A stretch of DNA of 64,000 nucleotides from Ipomoea triloba. Lineage: Eukaryota > Streptophyta > Magnoliopsida > Solanales > Convolvulaceae. The stretch spans positions 26,874,335 to 26,938,334 of the forward strand of contig NC_044922.1 in assembly GCF_003576645.1 (NCBI RefSeq). Direction: 5' to 3'. Position 1 is the stretch's first letter. Each line of letters begins with the position of its first letter. Under the pieces are notes generated by a model, which saw only the letters and a program-made list of their open reading frames with translations, ran no database searches and was not told the origin of the DNA. The position numbers were made by a program, and so were the translations under genes. Positions 53,061 to 63,610 of this stretch are shown piece by piece.

Positions 53061-54330
53061 CAATAATAGGATACTATACCAAACTCGATCTTCAAGCATC
53101 AATCCAACAATCACTAAACTAAATCAAGGCCCTCAAAACTTAAAATGTTGGGAAAATCTCAACAACTAAATCATATCTTGTACAAATCTCAACCATAATA
53201 TTTCTAACACGTCCACCCAAGTTAAAGCGTATGGATGAGACAAGCTTGCAAATAGATGTAATATGTATCCAATTATCCTCAATTAGCAGCAAACAAAATA
53301 TCTGAACTCTCGAGAAATTAATACGGCATGTCAAAACAACCATGGTAATGTCAAAATAAAAACCCTTGGAAAATAGTAAGGCACCAAAAGCACACACAAT
53401 GCTAAGATCACAAAGTCTGTTCATCCAATACATACTCTCAGAAGCTTAGATTATAATTACGGATTTCTTTCGTTATTATTTTACTAACATGCACAATTAA
53501 CTATGGCAAGCATAATTAAAACTGGTCCTCACCACAGTACATACGTAGTACGTATCATTTACCACTGCAAAATTTTTCAGTCATGCATGCATGCACGTTT
53601 CAGTGGCAGTTAGTTTTTAATTTGGAGTTAATTCTTTTGATTAATGGGTTATATTTTTAATTAATGGATCAAATCTTAGACCACATTAATAAAAAAATTC
53701 GACCCATCTCACGAATTAATACCCGTGAGACGGTTTCGCACAAGTTTTTGCTGAAAATAATAAGGCACCAAAAACAAAGACCTTTTAGTTTAGAAAGACA
53801 GTGGCACACCATAATATATATCGGCCATCAAAAACCCTACACTGAAACACAATATATTGAGAAGAAAAATTAATTAAGTAGTATCATAGGACATAAATAA
53901 GAATCAATCTCAACTTGATATCGGTAAAAATTCGTCCGGTATGATCATATTATAAAAAAAAATGCGATGATATTTTTGCAATTATCATCAACTTTCCTAT
54001 GCAAACTTGAACATTTAAATATGCAATCTTTAACAACTAAATATGTAAACATGGTAAAGTTTCAAAAAAAATCAACAAAAAAAATATAAATTTTAAATAT
54101 AAACTCTAAATTCTAGAACTTAAGTAGTAAAAAGTGAACCACTAAATATGCAAACCTAAAAAAGTATGAAAATTGCATATTTCTTGAGATATAAATAATG
54201 CACCTATTCTACCATATTTGTCAGTTTGGTTTCCCGAAACAAATTAAACACACGCGATTTGATAAATTGATATATCTATCTATATAATAACAGAAGAGTC
54301 CAAATAGTAAAATAGCAACTCCGAATCTTT
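53061..54330. repeat. Collinear block (matches 25730-27400)
   Basis: GTTAAAGCGTATGGATGAGA, a RY-type GTCATGCATGCATGCACGTT and a GTGTGAGAC MITE remnant (53633-53748) are visible. The SINE and MULE of the A unit are absent here. No gene is seen. Confidence 0.6.
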
Positions 54331-54471
54331 AAAATAGCATTCATGGGCACATCCAACCGAGCTGCACCTTTTAAGGGCACATTCAATTTATATATGTAAT
54401 ACACATTTAACATGCAGTGTCCTAACTATATATATATATATGGCAACAACAACATTAATTAATCTGAAGTT
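54331..54471. repeat. Recurrent block P, copy 4, left part
   Basis: ATAGCATTCATGGGCACATC to GGCAACAACAACATTAATTA matches the other P copies. The block is split here by the insertion at 54472-54915 and continues to 55190. Confidence 0.7.
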
Positions 54472-54915
54472 TTTTTTTTTTTTTTTTATATATAACAACA
54501 ATAATTCATTTATCATAAATAAGAATGTTTACAACAACATCATTACAATCTGGCATAAAACAACTTTCCTAGCTAAGCTATAAAACTATATATATGGCAA
54601 CGACAACATTAATTAATCTGAAGTTTTTTTTACAACAACAATAATTCATTGATCATAAATAGGAACATAATATCACTACAATCTGACATAGAAACAACTT
54701 TTCTAGCTAAGCTATAGAAAACTTGAATCGCAGACTGTATTACAAATTGGAAGTTAAGATTTTGTAGGGATTTAATGCTTCTTTTGAGTCAACAGTGATA
54801 TGGCTAAACATAAATAATACTAGTTGGAAAGTCTTGTACACTATTTGAGTCTTCATCTCCTTGGTTGACAATATTCCCGGAAATTTAGCTGGTTTATCAG
54901 AGGTTGCCTACCGAA
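54472..54915 (-). mobile_element. Poly(A)-tailed retroelement fragment with internal duplication
   Basis: On the + strand a T-run (54473-54487) starts an insertion into block P. On the minus strand it is thus a 3'-polyadenylated retrosequence, probably a LINE tail. About 125 bp (ACAACAATAATTCATT to TAGCTAAGCTATA), together with 30 bp of target (GGCAACGACAACATTAATTA), is repeated at 54595-54720. No conserved coding remains. Confidence 0.55.
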
Positions 54916-55190
54916 CGGGCTGGTAGTTATTTTTATTAAGGAAACAGTGAGATTACTATGTAACTAAGTTAGAACGATTTAAGGATGTACGAAAACGACA
55001 GACGATGACGATGACACACTGCAAAGTATATGTGGAGCGTATTGGGGCAGCTATAAATATTGGTAATTGGTAATAATAATATTTGTGTTTGGCAGATGAG
55101 GAATTTGCTTCCATTGTTAATATTATACGTGGCTACGTGCCATTCATTTATTCTTAATTAATGCCATTGTTATTATTAATTTATTATCAT
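54916..55190. repeat. Recurrent block P, copy 4, right part
   Basis: AAGGAAACAGTGAGATTACT, ATTGGGGCAGCTATAAATAT and TTGTGTTTGGCAGATGAGG. It ends in ATGCCATTGTTATTATTAAT, after which a RY-type CATGCATGCATG (55213) recurs. No gene is seen. Confidence 0.7.
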
Positions 55191-56039
55191 ACCACTGCGA
55201 CATTTTTCAGTCATGCATGCATGTTACCGTGGCAGATATATATATATATATATAGTAGTATAGTACACAAGATTTCAAGTCTACAGGCTAATTCCCCATT
55301 GCTATATATATTTCCTAATCACTTTGGCGGTTCCAAATTCTCAATTGGCAATTAATTTTAATTTCTTTTTTATTCTGGTCAGGCAGCAATTAATGTTAAT
55401 TAAGAATGGCAATTCCCAAGACCTAATTTCCAAATATATTATTACCATGGTTAATTGATTGTCTACACAGTACACAATTCGTCAATTCCCAATCTCAATT
55501 TCTCAGCAGCAGTGCGCAAACCACAAACAACATTTTGCTCAACTAATTCTTCAATTCTTGTATAGAATTCGTCCATGAGTGCTGGTCATGTTCACTTTTC
55601 GTCCGTGAGTTATACTAAAATTGTAAATTTCATCCCTAATATTTTATTAATAAAGAGAAAAAAAGTGCAACATCAATTATAACTTAGGAACGAAAAATGC
55701 GTATGGCCAACACTTGGGGACGAATTCTACAAATTAATTTGATAGTAGGACCAAGTTATTAAACGGCCGGTGGCTGTTTTTTAATTTTATTTTTAATTTT
55801 CTATTTATAATAAATAATATTTTTAATAGATATTCTTGTGAAAGATGGTCCTAAAAAAGATTTATCAATAAATAAAAGTTCTAAAGATAAATTCTTTAAA
55901 AGATTTTCGTTAGTATTTTATACAAGATATTTGTCAATGTGCACAGACACACAACGCATGTCAATTCTTAAATGAAATAGAAAAGCTAGGGTTGGAAAGG
56001 TACAATATTCTTAAATGCGCTGTGCGCCTGAGCACAAAA
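55191..56039. other. Intergenic with one small TIR element
   Basis: Apart from 55557-55740, nothing is identified. The stretch ends near a short piece (AAGCTAGGGTTGGAAAGGTA) resembling the start of the minisatellite block. Confidence 0.5.
55557..55740. mobile_element. Small TIR MITE
   Basis: Ends TTGTATAGAATTCGTCC and, inverted, TTTGTAGAATTCGTCC, with a second shared stretch TTTTCGT(C/T)C...AGTTATA just inside. About 180 bp, non-coding. Target repeats are unclear. Confidence 0.65.
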
Positions 56040-56780
56040 AGAAATAGAAAATAATATGTTTAAATGATGAATGATAATCAATTAATGTTACTTTGATGAA
56101 CCTGTAATATTGTTTTAATGGACATGTGCCCATGTTTGATCTAACAAAAGATTTAAATAACATGATATTAGATTTGGCTCTTTGAGTGATCGCCCAACAC
56201 TTTCAATCGAACTGTCGCACATGTCTTAATGAACAAAAAATAAAAGTTGTAAAGAAACCAACCAGTTTTAGACTTTATTTTGCATTAAGGTTGGAAAGGT
56301 ACAATAGGAAAATGATATATGTACTCCAAGGGAGTAAAACTCCCGCCATTTTATTGGAGGAAGATGAAAAGATAGTAATAAAAACTGTGACCCACATTTT
56401 TTGAATGAATCAAGGGTTGACATGTAAACAGGGAGTATAAAATGGAGTAGAATGTGAGAGTATGTGCAGTATTACTCGGTACAATATTAGCCGTAGATTA
56501 GTAAATAATTCGCTGTAAATATAATACTGTACATTTTTGGAAAGGTACAATATTAGCTGTAGTACATAATTCGCTGTAAATATAATACTGCACATTTTAG
56601 GAGAGGTACAATATTAGCTGTAGTACATAATTCGCTCTAAATATAATACTGTACATTTTTGGAAAGGTACACTATTTAGTTGTAGTACATAAGCCATCTT
56701 ACATCTACACTAGTAGATTTATTAAAAGTTTTTGGTGCAGTGTAAAAAAATAAGGGGCGGGTTTTTTATTGATTTTGGAG
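56040..56780. repeat. Paralogous block, unit 3 copy (matches 660-1549)
   Basis: It lacks both the LINE fragment and the Helitron seen at the window start and so serves as the empty site for both (56158-56167 and about 56766). It contains the minisatellite at 56479-56690. The plus open frame 56186-56404 is broken in the other copy. Confidence 0.75.
56479..56690. repeat. Minisatellite, about 62-bp unit, 3.4 copies
   Basis: Units contain GGTACAATATTAGC(T/C)GTAG and ATTCGCTGTAAATATAATAC, as at 1269-1430. Confidence 0.88.
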
Positions 56781-57148
56781 GTGATTTTTTTGTAGCTTTT
56801 TATTCCTGAAAGAGAGGTAATTTTATGAGGCCCACTTATTAAGAAAGTAAAGCAAAGTACATGCATTCTCTCCCGTTTCAAAAATGTAGGTTCCCAGCTG
56901 GACGCGTGCATTCGCGCCTATCTAAATGCTTATGTTTTTCTTTTTCCCCTGTTGTGTCAGATTCTCTTTTGTTTTTTGTTTTTTGTTTTTTGTTTTTTTG
57001 TTTTCTTTCTTCTCTCTCTTTATTTTTTTTCCTAGTAGCACCTAAAAATTTGTGTAAAATTACCCATTAATATGAAAAAGGAACTCTCAGGCGTACTTTT
57101 TTTTTTTCCTTAAAAAATGATTATAAGTATCTTAATTTTATTAAAGAA
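56781..57148. other. Intergenic, no gene seen
   Basis: The first 90 bp match 3115-3182 (GTAAGAGAGGTATTTTTATG / AAGAAAGTAAAGCAAAG). T-rich low-complexity DNA follows, with repeated TTTTTTGTTTTTTG. No gene. Confidence 0.6.
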
Positions 57149-57600
57149 TTAGTATTTTAACCCACGTTGCACAAAATAAATTTGTTATAATATTTTAAGA
57201 ATATTTGGATAGATATACAATTATATAAACTATAATAACGAATATTATGTAATACTAATTCAAAATAAATAAATATAAAATAAATAAAGAAAACTTACCG
57301 GCAAATCGGGCAATGCAGCGGTGGAGGTGACGTTTTGGCATTGGCAATCGTTGATGTGGTAGAGGAAAGGGCGGCGGTGGCTAAATGCGAGAGGAGGCCG
57401 AAAATGGCAGGCTCCCGCGACTAAACGCGAGAGGGAGGCAATGGCGGGTGGCGGGCACTGAAGGCTAAGTTAACTGAAAATGGCGGATGGCGACCGGTGG
57501 GTTACTGGAGGAAGAAGAAATCTGGTGTGCAAATCGGAGACATAGGAGTGTTTTTTCGTGATTTGGGGTGTTGATCTAGTTTCCCGACCTTGGGGGGGGG
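57149..57600 (-). mobile_element. Helitron 3' end with GC-rich cargo
   Basis: On the minus strand the sequence ends TTAAAATACTAA then T, preceded by a GTGCAACGTGGG hairpin remnant. It is the same terminus as 39332 and 58568. The adjoining 57300-57540 is GC-rich for this window (GGCGGCGGTGGCTAAATGCG, CGCGAGAGGGAGGCAATGGC) and could be captured gene sequence. No open frame is recognisable. A (G)12-like run is at 57593-57604. Confidence 0.5.
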
Positions 57601-57604
57601 GGGA

Positions 57605-57932
57605 GGGTATTTTGTTTGATTTTCCGCGGCACCCTCACGATTTTAATATATAACTTTTCGCGGCCCTTGCTTGGGGTGGGTGCCACAGAAAGTTAGATAT
57701 TAAAATAATATTTAATTTTTCGCGGCACCCTCTCAAAATGGCTGCTGCAGAATGTTGACACATTTTTTTAACTTTTTAGAATCCACTACTCCTTTGATTC
57801 ATAGGTGGGTTCTTATGTACTTATTATGGTATTACCACTGATTTTTTTCCCTTACTTTCCACTACACCTATATTAAGAAAGTGTAGTGTAAAACCATCTT
57901 TATATTCTCAATTTTGTACTAGTGAGAAACAA
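57605..57932. mobile_element. CACTA end remnant
   Basis: Repeated TTTTCGCGGC(A/C)CC words and a CCACTACACCTATA...AGTGTAGTG stretch lead to TTTTGTACTAGTG at 57920-57932. Its inverse starts CACTAGTACAAAA, as in 14680-14968. No transposase. Confidence 0.5.
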
Positions 57933-58360
57933 GTTAACGATGACATTTTAAGTCACTAGCGACAAAAATTTCCAACGCTATATTTAGCTACCAAAAAGTC
58001 AGTCGTTATTCCTTGCAAATTTTGTCACCAAATTGTCGTGGTAGGAAACTAGCGACAGACTTTTTGTTGGTTTAGTGACGGAATTTTTGTCGCTAGATTT
58101 AATGACGGAATTTTCCGTCGTTATTTCCTCACTAATTTCGTCATCAAATCGTCGCCAAGAGGAAAATAGCGATAGATTGTTTTCGTTTAGCGATGAAAAT
58201 TTTCATCGCTAAAGTTAGCGATGGAAAAAAAATTTGCATCGCTAAGCTTTAGCGACAGACTATTTCTGTCGCTAATCACATTAGCGACAGATTTTCCCTA
58301 TTTAACGACAGAATTGGTCCGTCGCTATTTTTTGTTTTGTTTTGTTTTTTTTTTGTAGTG
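57933..58360. mobile_element. CACTA-type transposon end with subterminal repeats
   Basis: The right end is TTTTTTTTTTGTAGTG, inverse CACTACAAAAAAAA, the usual CACTA terminus. The interior is packed with TAGCGACAGA, GTCGCTA and ATTTT(C/G)(C/A)GTCG(C/T)TA words in both orientations, typical CACTA subterminal repeats. No transposase frame is present. The left end was not found. Confidence 0.7.
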
Positions 58361-58528
58361 ATTAATATGTAATAATTTTTCTTATACTCATAAAATGTAT
58401 TACTATATTTTAATTAAAAATATTATACGTCTCATAGTGAAATGGTCTCACACAAGACTTTTTGAAAACTATATATGATCTTTTAAAATCCAAAAAAAAA
58501 AAAAACCTATTTAATACTTATTCTGTCG

Positions 58529-58567
<39 letters not shown>

Positions 58568-58568
<1 letters not shown>

Positions 58569-59640
58569 TAGTATTTTCATATGTGCGATGCACGTATGGA
58601 TTTGTTATAATATATTAAGAATATATATTTGGATTGATATATAATTATATAAATTATAACATCAAAATATTATATAGTTATCCTTGCTTGAATTCGAGCA
58701 AATAAATGATGAATTAATAGCTAATGTGTATATGTGCACATGTGGTGATGAAACAAAAGTAAAAACAACAGTGAATATACGAAAGGCTATAATATGTATA
58801 ATTATAGAAATAAATAAGCCATCCTAAAAAAATACATACCGAGAATAATCTTCTATGACGAAATCAATCAACCTTTGAGATTTTTTATTGATTTGGATAA
58901 CTTTTGACTCAGTAATGAAAACTACATTGCCAATCAAATCTGCAGAAAACCAACTAAACCATTTTAAGTTGGCAAATATGAATGAATTATTAGAATATAA
59001 AAAAGAAATGCAAATAACACCAAATTGCCGATAGTCTGAGACTAAATTTGGAATTGCCAATAAAGACAAGGGACTTCTGGTGGAATTAACTATGCTGCAA
59101 TATGTCCAGTTACATCAATAGTTTGTACTTCCATTTTGCACATGTTTATTTTTAAGTTCATATGTTTGAAATTAGTATGAATGAGTGTAATACTTGATTT
59201 TGTCTGTGCATGTGTGTGTGTGTGTTTTTGTAAATTTTTTTTTTGTTGATTTGATACTAATCTTGGAGTACCTACTGATGCATTTTCATCAGAATGCATG
59301 CAATTAAATAGTTTGTCACTTTGTACATAAACATTTGTAAACAATGGCTACATCCTATATACCAATTATGTAACATTTGTAAACAATGGCTACATCCTAT
59401 ATACCAATTATGTTTGTTGTCAAGATTGATGCTGATTTTGTCTTTAATCCAAGCAGGTTAATTGTAGAAAATGAAATGAATTATAAATTTAATTAAATGA
59501 TTCATAAAAAGTCTTTAATCCAAGCAGGTTAATTGTAGAAAATGAAATGAATTATAAATTTAATTAAATGATTCATAAAAAGTAGACTAAAAGAGCATTT
59601 AATTTGTTAATTAACTTATTATTCATAAAAGTAAACTAAC
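58568..59640 (-). mobile_element. Helitron fragment with RPA-like coding remnant
   Basis: The minus-strand 3' end matches 39332-39560: hairpin GTGCATCGCAC, then ATACTAA at 58568. The preceding 250 bp are collinear (GAATTCGAGCAAATAA, TTAATAGCTAATGTGTA). 59260-59480 matches the Helitron interior at 1850-2000. 59345-59400 and 59450-59585 contain short direct duplications. The 5' end is not seen. Confidence 0.65.
58824..59069 (-). pseudogene. RPA70-like OB-fold fragment in a Helitron
   Basis: An open stretch of about 80 residues reads SLLAIPNLVSDYRQFG, then SADLIGNVVFITESKVIQINKKSQRLIDFVIED. The second part resembles the DVIG-V-...-K---IELED strand pattern of replication protein A large-subunit OB folds, which many plant Helitrons carry. 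It lies 250 bp inside a Helitron 3' end on the same strand. The start and the rest of the protein are missing. Confidence 0.45.
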
Positions 59641-59795
59641 AATAAACAAGTGAAGATAAGGAAAAATGTTGTTATTGAGATTTGAACCTATTATCATGCA
59701 CTTTTTATTTTATCATCAAACTCAAAATTGAAATAACTAAGCTACTCAAACTATTAGTATTTTTTGCGTAAATATAGATTTTATATAACATTTAA

Positions 59796-59800
<5 letters not shown>
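59641..59800. other. Short intergenic stretch with a box B-like sequence
   Basis: GATTTGAACCTATTATCATG could be an inverted SINE box B. No box A or target repeats were found, so no SINE is called. Confidence 0.35.
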
Positions 59801-59801
<1 letters not shown>

Positions 59802-59850
<49 letters not shown>

Positions 59851-61013
59851 ATACTAAAAAGAGTCAAAGAAAGCTAGGCCTATAATGGGTAGAAAAAATG
59901 ATGGCCAAATTATTAAATCAACTGGATGGTTCAGATTGCTTAGATTTATATTTTTCCTTGAGATTTCTTAATTTATCCTTAATTATATGATTATCCGTTA
60001 AATATTCTCTTTTCCGTTAACTTTTAACTTACCCATTAATTTCTATAAGGTCTTAGATTCGAACCCCATCCCAATCAAAGTTGGCATAATTGTTATACAT
60101 ATACTACGAATATGTTAGAGTATATTATTCAAAAGTAAGTACCATACTCTATTACTCTTATTAAATTAAAAATTAGTAGTTACAATAAAAAATAACACAT
60201 ACGCATTTTTTTAATTTATAATCCGATGCCTACAATGCCTTTATTAAAAAAAATATTCATTATCAAAAAATTTAAAAAGATATATAATTTCATTAGTTAT
60301 ATTGTCTATATTTTCTACAATGCAAAGATTCATTATCTTCAAATTTATTAATTAATTATATTCACTACATTGTTTATTGTTTTCCTTTTAGACTATCTTG
60401 TAATTAAATATCAAAGTTATACTAAAAAATAATATAATGTTATATATTTATTTACCAAGTATTATGTTAATAACATTGAATTAAAAAAAAAACAGTTTGA
60501 AGCAAATCATATTAACTACTTAGAGAGGATTTGTTAACAAAGAAAGACATTCAAATAACCCATTAAATTCATTTAAAACTCATTATTAAAAATGTCAATG
60601 TAGGGCAATAGAATATTCTGACACACTTGATGCATTAAAAATATGCTGAGACTATAACATTGTTGGAATCAATATTTCAAATTCGGAAAAAGAAGAAATT
60701 TGAAAAATAGCTACTGTTGCAGCATTCATTAATCTTGTATCTTATTGTGCATTCTTTAAATATATTAGAACTAATATAAATTTACAATTCATTTTATTTT
60801 TCTACAATTAACCTGTTTGGATTAATGACAAAATCAGCATCGATCTTGACAACAAAAATAATTGGTATATAGGATGTAGCCACTGTTTAAAAATGTTTAT
60901 GCACAAAGTGGCAAACTATTTAATTGCATGCATTGCGATGAAAAGGCAACAGTGGGTACTCCAAGATTTGTATCAAATCAACAAAAAAATTTTACAAAAA
61001 AAAAAAAAAAAAA
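59802..61013. repeat. Left copy of an apparently identical 1.21-kb direct duplication ending at a gap
   Basis: It recurs without visible difference 1252 bp downstream (61054-62265). It starts in (TA)n(CA)n and ends in an A-run at the gap. The second copy continues past the A-run into (CA)n. It is probably an unmerged contig overlap. Confidence 0.85.
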
Positions 61014-61053
61014 NNNNNNNNNNNNNNNNNNNNNNNNNNNNNNNNNNNNNNNN

Positions 61054-61102
<49 letters not shown>

Positions 61103-62248
61103 ATACTAAAAAGAGTCAAAGAAAGCTAGGCCTATAATGGGTAGAAAAAATGATGGCCAAATTATTAAATCAACTGGATGGTTCAGATTGCTTAGATTTA
61201 TATTTTTCCTTGAGATTTCTTAATTTATCCTTAATTATATGATTATCCGTTAAATATTCTCTTTTCCGTTAACTTTTAACTTACCCATTAATTTCTATAA
61301 GGTCTTAGATTCGAACCCCATCCCAATCAAAGTTGGCATAATTGTTATACATATACTACGAATATGTTAGAGTATATTATTCAAAAGTAAGTACCATACT
61401 CTATTACTCTTATTAAATTAAAAATTAGTAGTTACAATAAAAAATAACACATACGCATTTTTTTAATTTATAATCCGATGCCTACAATGCCTTTATTAAA
61501 AAAAATATTCATTATCAAAAAATTTAAAAAGATATATAATTTCATTAGTTATATTGTCTATATTTTCTACAATGCAAAGATTCATTATCTTCAAATTTAT
61601 TAATTAATTATATTCACTACATTGTTTATTGTTTTCCTTTTAGACTATCTTGTAATTAAATATCAAAGTTATACTAAAAAATAATATAATGTTATATATT
61701 TATTTACCAAGTATTATGTTAATAACATTGAATTAAAAAAAAAACAGTTTGAAGCAAATCATATTAACTACTTAGAGAGGATTTGTTAACAAAGAAAGAC
61801 ATTCAAATAACCCATTAAATTCATTTAAAACTCATTATTAAAAATGTCAATGTAGGGCAATAGAATATTCTGACACACTTGATGCATTAAAAATATGCTG
61901 AGACTATAACATTGTTGGAATCAATATTTCAAATTCGGAAAAAGAAGAAATTTGAAAAATAGCTACTGTTGCAGCATTCATTAATCTTGTATCTTATTGT
62001 GCATTCTTTAAATATATTAGAACTAATATAAATTTACAATTCATTTTATTTTTCTACAATTAACCTGTTTGGATTAATGACAAAATCAGCATCGATCTTG
62101 ACAACAAAAATAATTGGTATATAGGATGTAGCCACTGTTTAAAAATGTTTATGCACAAAGTGGCAAACTATTTAATTGCATGCATTGCGATGAAAAGGCA
62201 ACAGTGGGTACTCCAAGATTTGTATCAAATCAACAAAAAAATTTTACA

Positions 62249-62279
<31 letters not shown>

Positions 62280-63290
62280 CACGTGCGCACACACAAAATC
62301 AAGTACTACACTCATTCATACTAATTCCAAAAATATGAACTTCAAAATAAATATGTGCAAAATGAATGTAAAAATTGTTGATGAAACTTGACATATTGTA
62401 GCATCAGTATTTGGATTACCTGCAAAGGTATTATTGTTACTATCAAGTAAATAAGTTATGAAACTAAAACAAAATGTAGTAGTTACTTATTAACCTTCTA
62501 CAAATATAATAAATATTTATATTTTGTTCAATACTTTCACATGAGAATGTACGACACACATCTCACAGCACATGAAACATGTAGGGGGAAAAATTACCAC
62601 CGTCAAATATCAATATGCGATTGCAAAATCAATATGCGACAAATTACCACCGTCAAATATCAATATGCGATTTCACATGAGAATGTACGACACATATCTC
62701 ACAACACATGAAACATGTAGGGGGGAAAATTACCACCGTCAAATATCAATATGCGATTGCAAAATCAAGAGTTTATAGTACAACTAAGATCTCAGTCATA
62801 TATACAAACACAACGAGACAAATCCACAACTTCCTACATCATAATCTCATTGCATGATACTGCCCTCTATATTACTACAATAACTCAATTGCACATAACA
62901 CATTATCAAATACCAATAAATAAATTTAAAAAAAAAAACAAGTATTAAAGATAAAGACAATGACAATGTTACCCGAAAGAGAATTAAAAAGACTTAGAGA
63001 AATTCAAACGAAAAAGTAGTATTCGTTTATACTATCATTTTTAGACTAAGTATTTAAATTAGCGTTTTTACAAAATTGCAAACATTTATTTTAGTGACAA
63101 TTATAATCAATCTCTCATATATTATCTTGCATTCATAAACTTTGAATTATCAATTTAAATAAACAAATTCAACAATCAATTACATATGTATGAACATCTC
63201 TTATATAATCTTGCATTGGATACACTTTGAAATATTTATTTAATAATAAACATTGGACATTATCTTATTCGCGTAATACACCTAAAAGTT
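59838..63290 (+). mobile_element. Helitron-family element upstream of MYB-C
   Basis: The 5' part (ATACTAAAAAGAGTC, GCTAGGCCTATAATGGG) matches the 5' end of the Helitron at 1550-3098. The interior matches 34540-36340, including AACATGTAGGGG and (CA)n. The 3' part (62980-63285) matches 36060-36340, with a worn terminal hairpin TTCGCGTAATAC. A 62-bp duplication (AAATTACCACCGTCAAATAT) occurs three times at 62588-62760. True length is about 2.2 kb if the copy left of the gap is false. Confidence 0.7.
61014..61053. other. Assembly gap (40 N)
   Basis: It lies between a poly(A) run and a (TA)n run, flanked by the apparently identical duplication described at 59802-61013. Confidence 0.98.
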
Positions 63291-63389
63291 ACTCCGTAAT
63301 AATTATATATAAATGGGTGGGGTGGGGGAGTGGCGAGTGTGGGCAGCTGCCCCACTGCCCATATGTAGTAGCTCCGTCCTAGGCTAAAA

Positions 63390-63610
63390 TATATAGGAGG
63401 TCCTAATTTAGCAGGGAAGCATGTACCATGATAGTACAAAATGGAAGTATGTAGACGTAGCATTTGATATTGCCATTATTTCTCTAATCTCATCTATTTA
63501 TTATTCTTCTTTTTTATATATATATATAGATAGATTCTCCTTGCCCCCAAATCCTACAACAGAATCCAACTTTTATCGCTCTCTGTCTCTATAAGGTTGA
63601 ATTGATTAGA
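63390..63610 (+). promoter_or_regulatory. Conserved proximal promoter and 5' UTR of MYB-C
   Basis: It shares AGGAGGTCCTAATTTAGCAG, TAGACGTAGCATTTGATATT, CTATTTATTATTCTTC and CTTGCCCCCAAATCCTACAA with the other copies. Upstream of about 63390 the sequence is different: a GC-rich GGGTGGGGTGGGGGAGTGG patch and a Helitron replace the CCATGG MITE of MYB-A and MYB-B. Confidence 0.55.
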
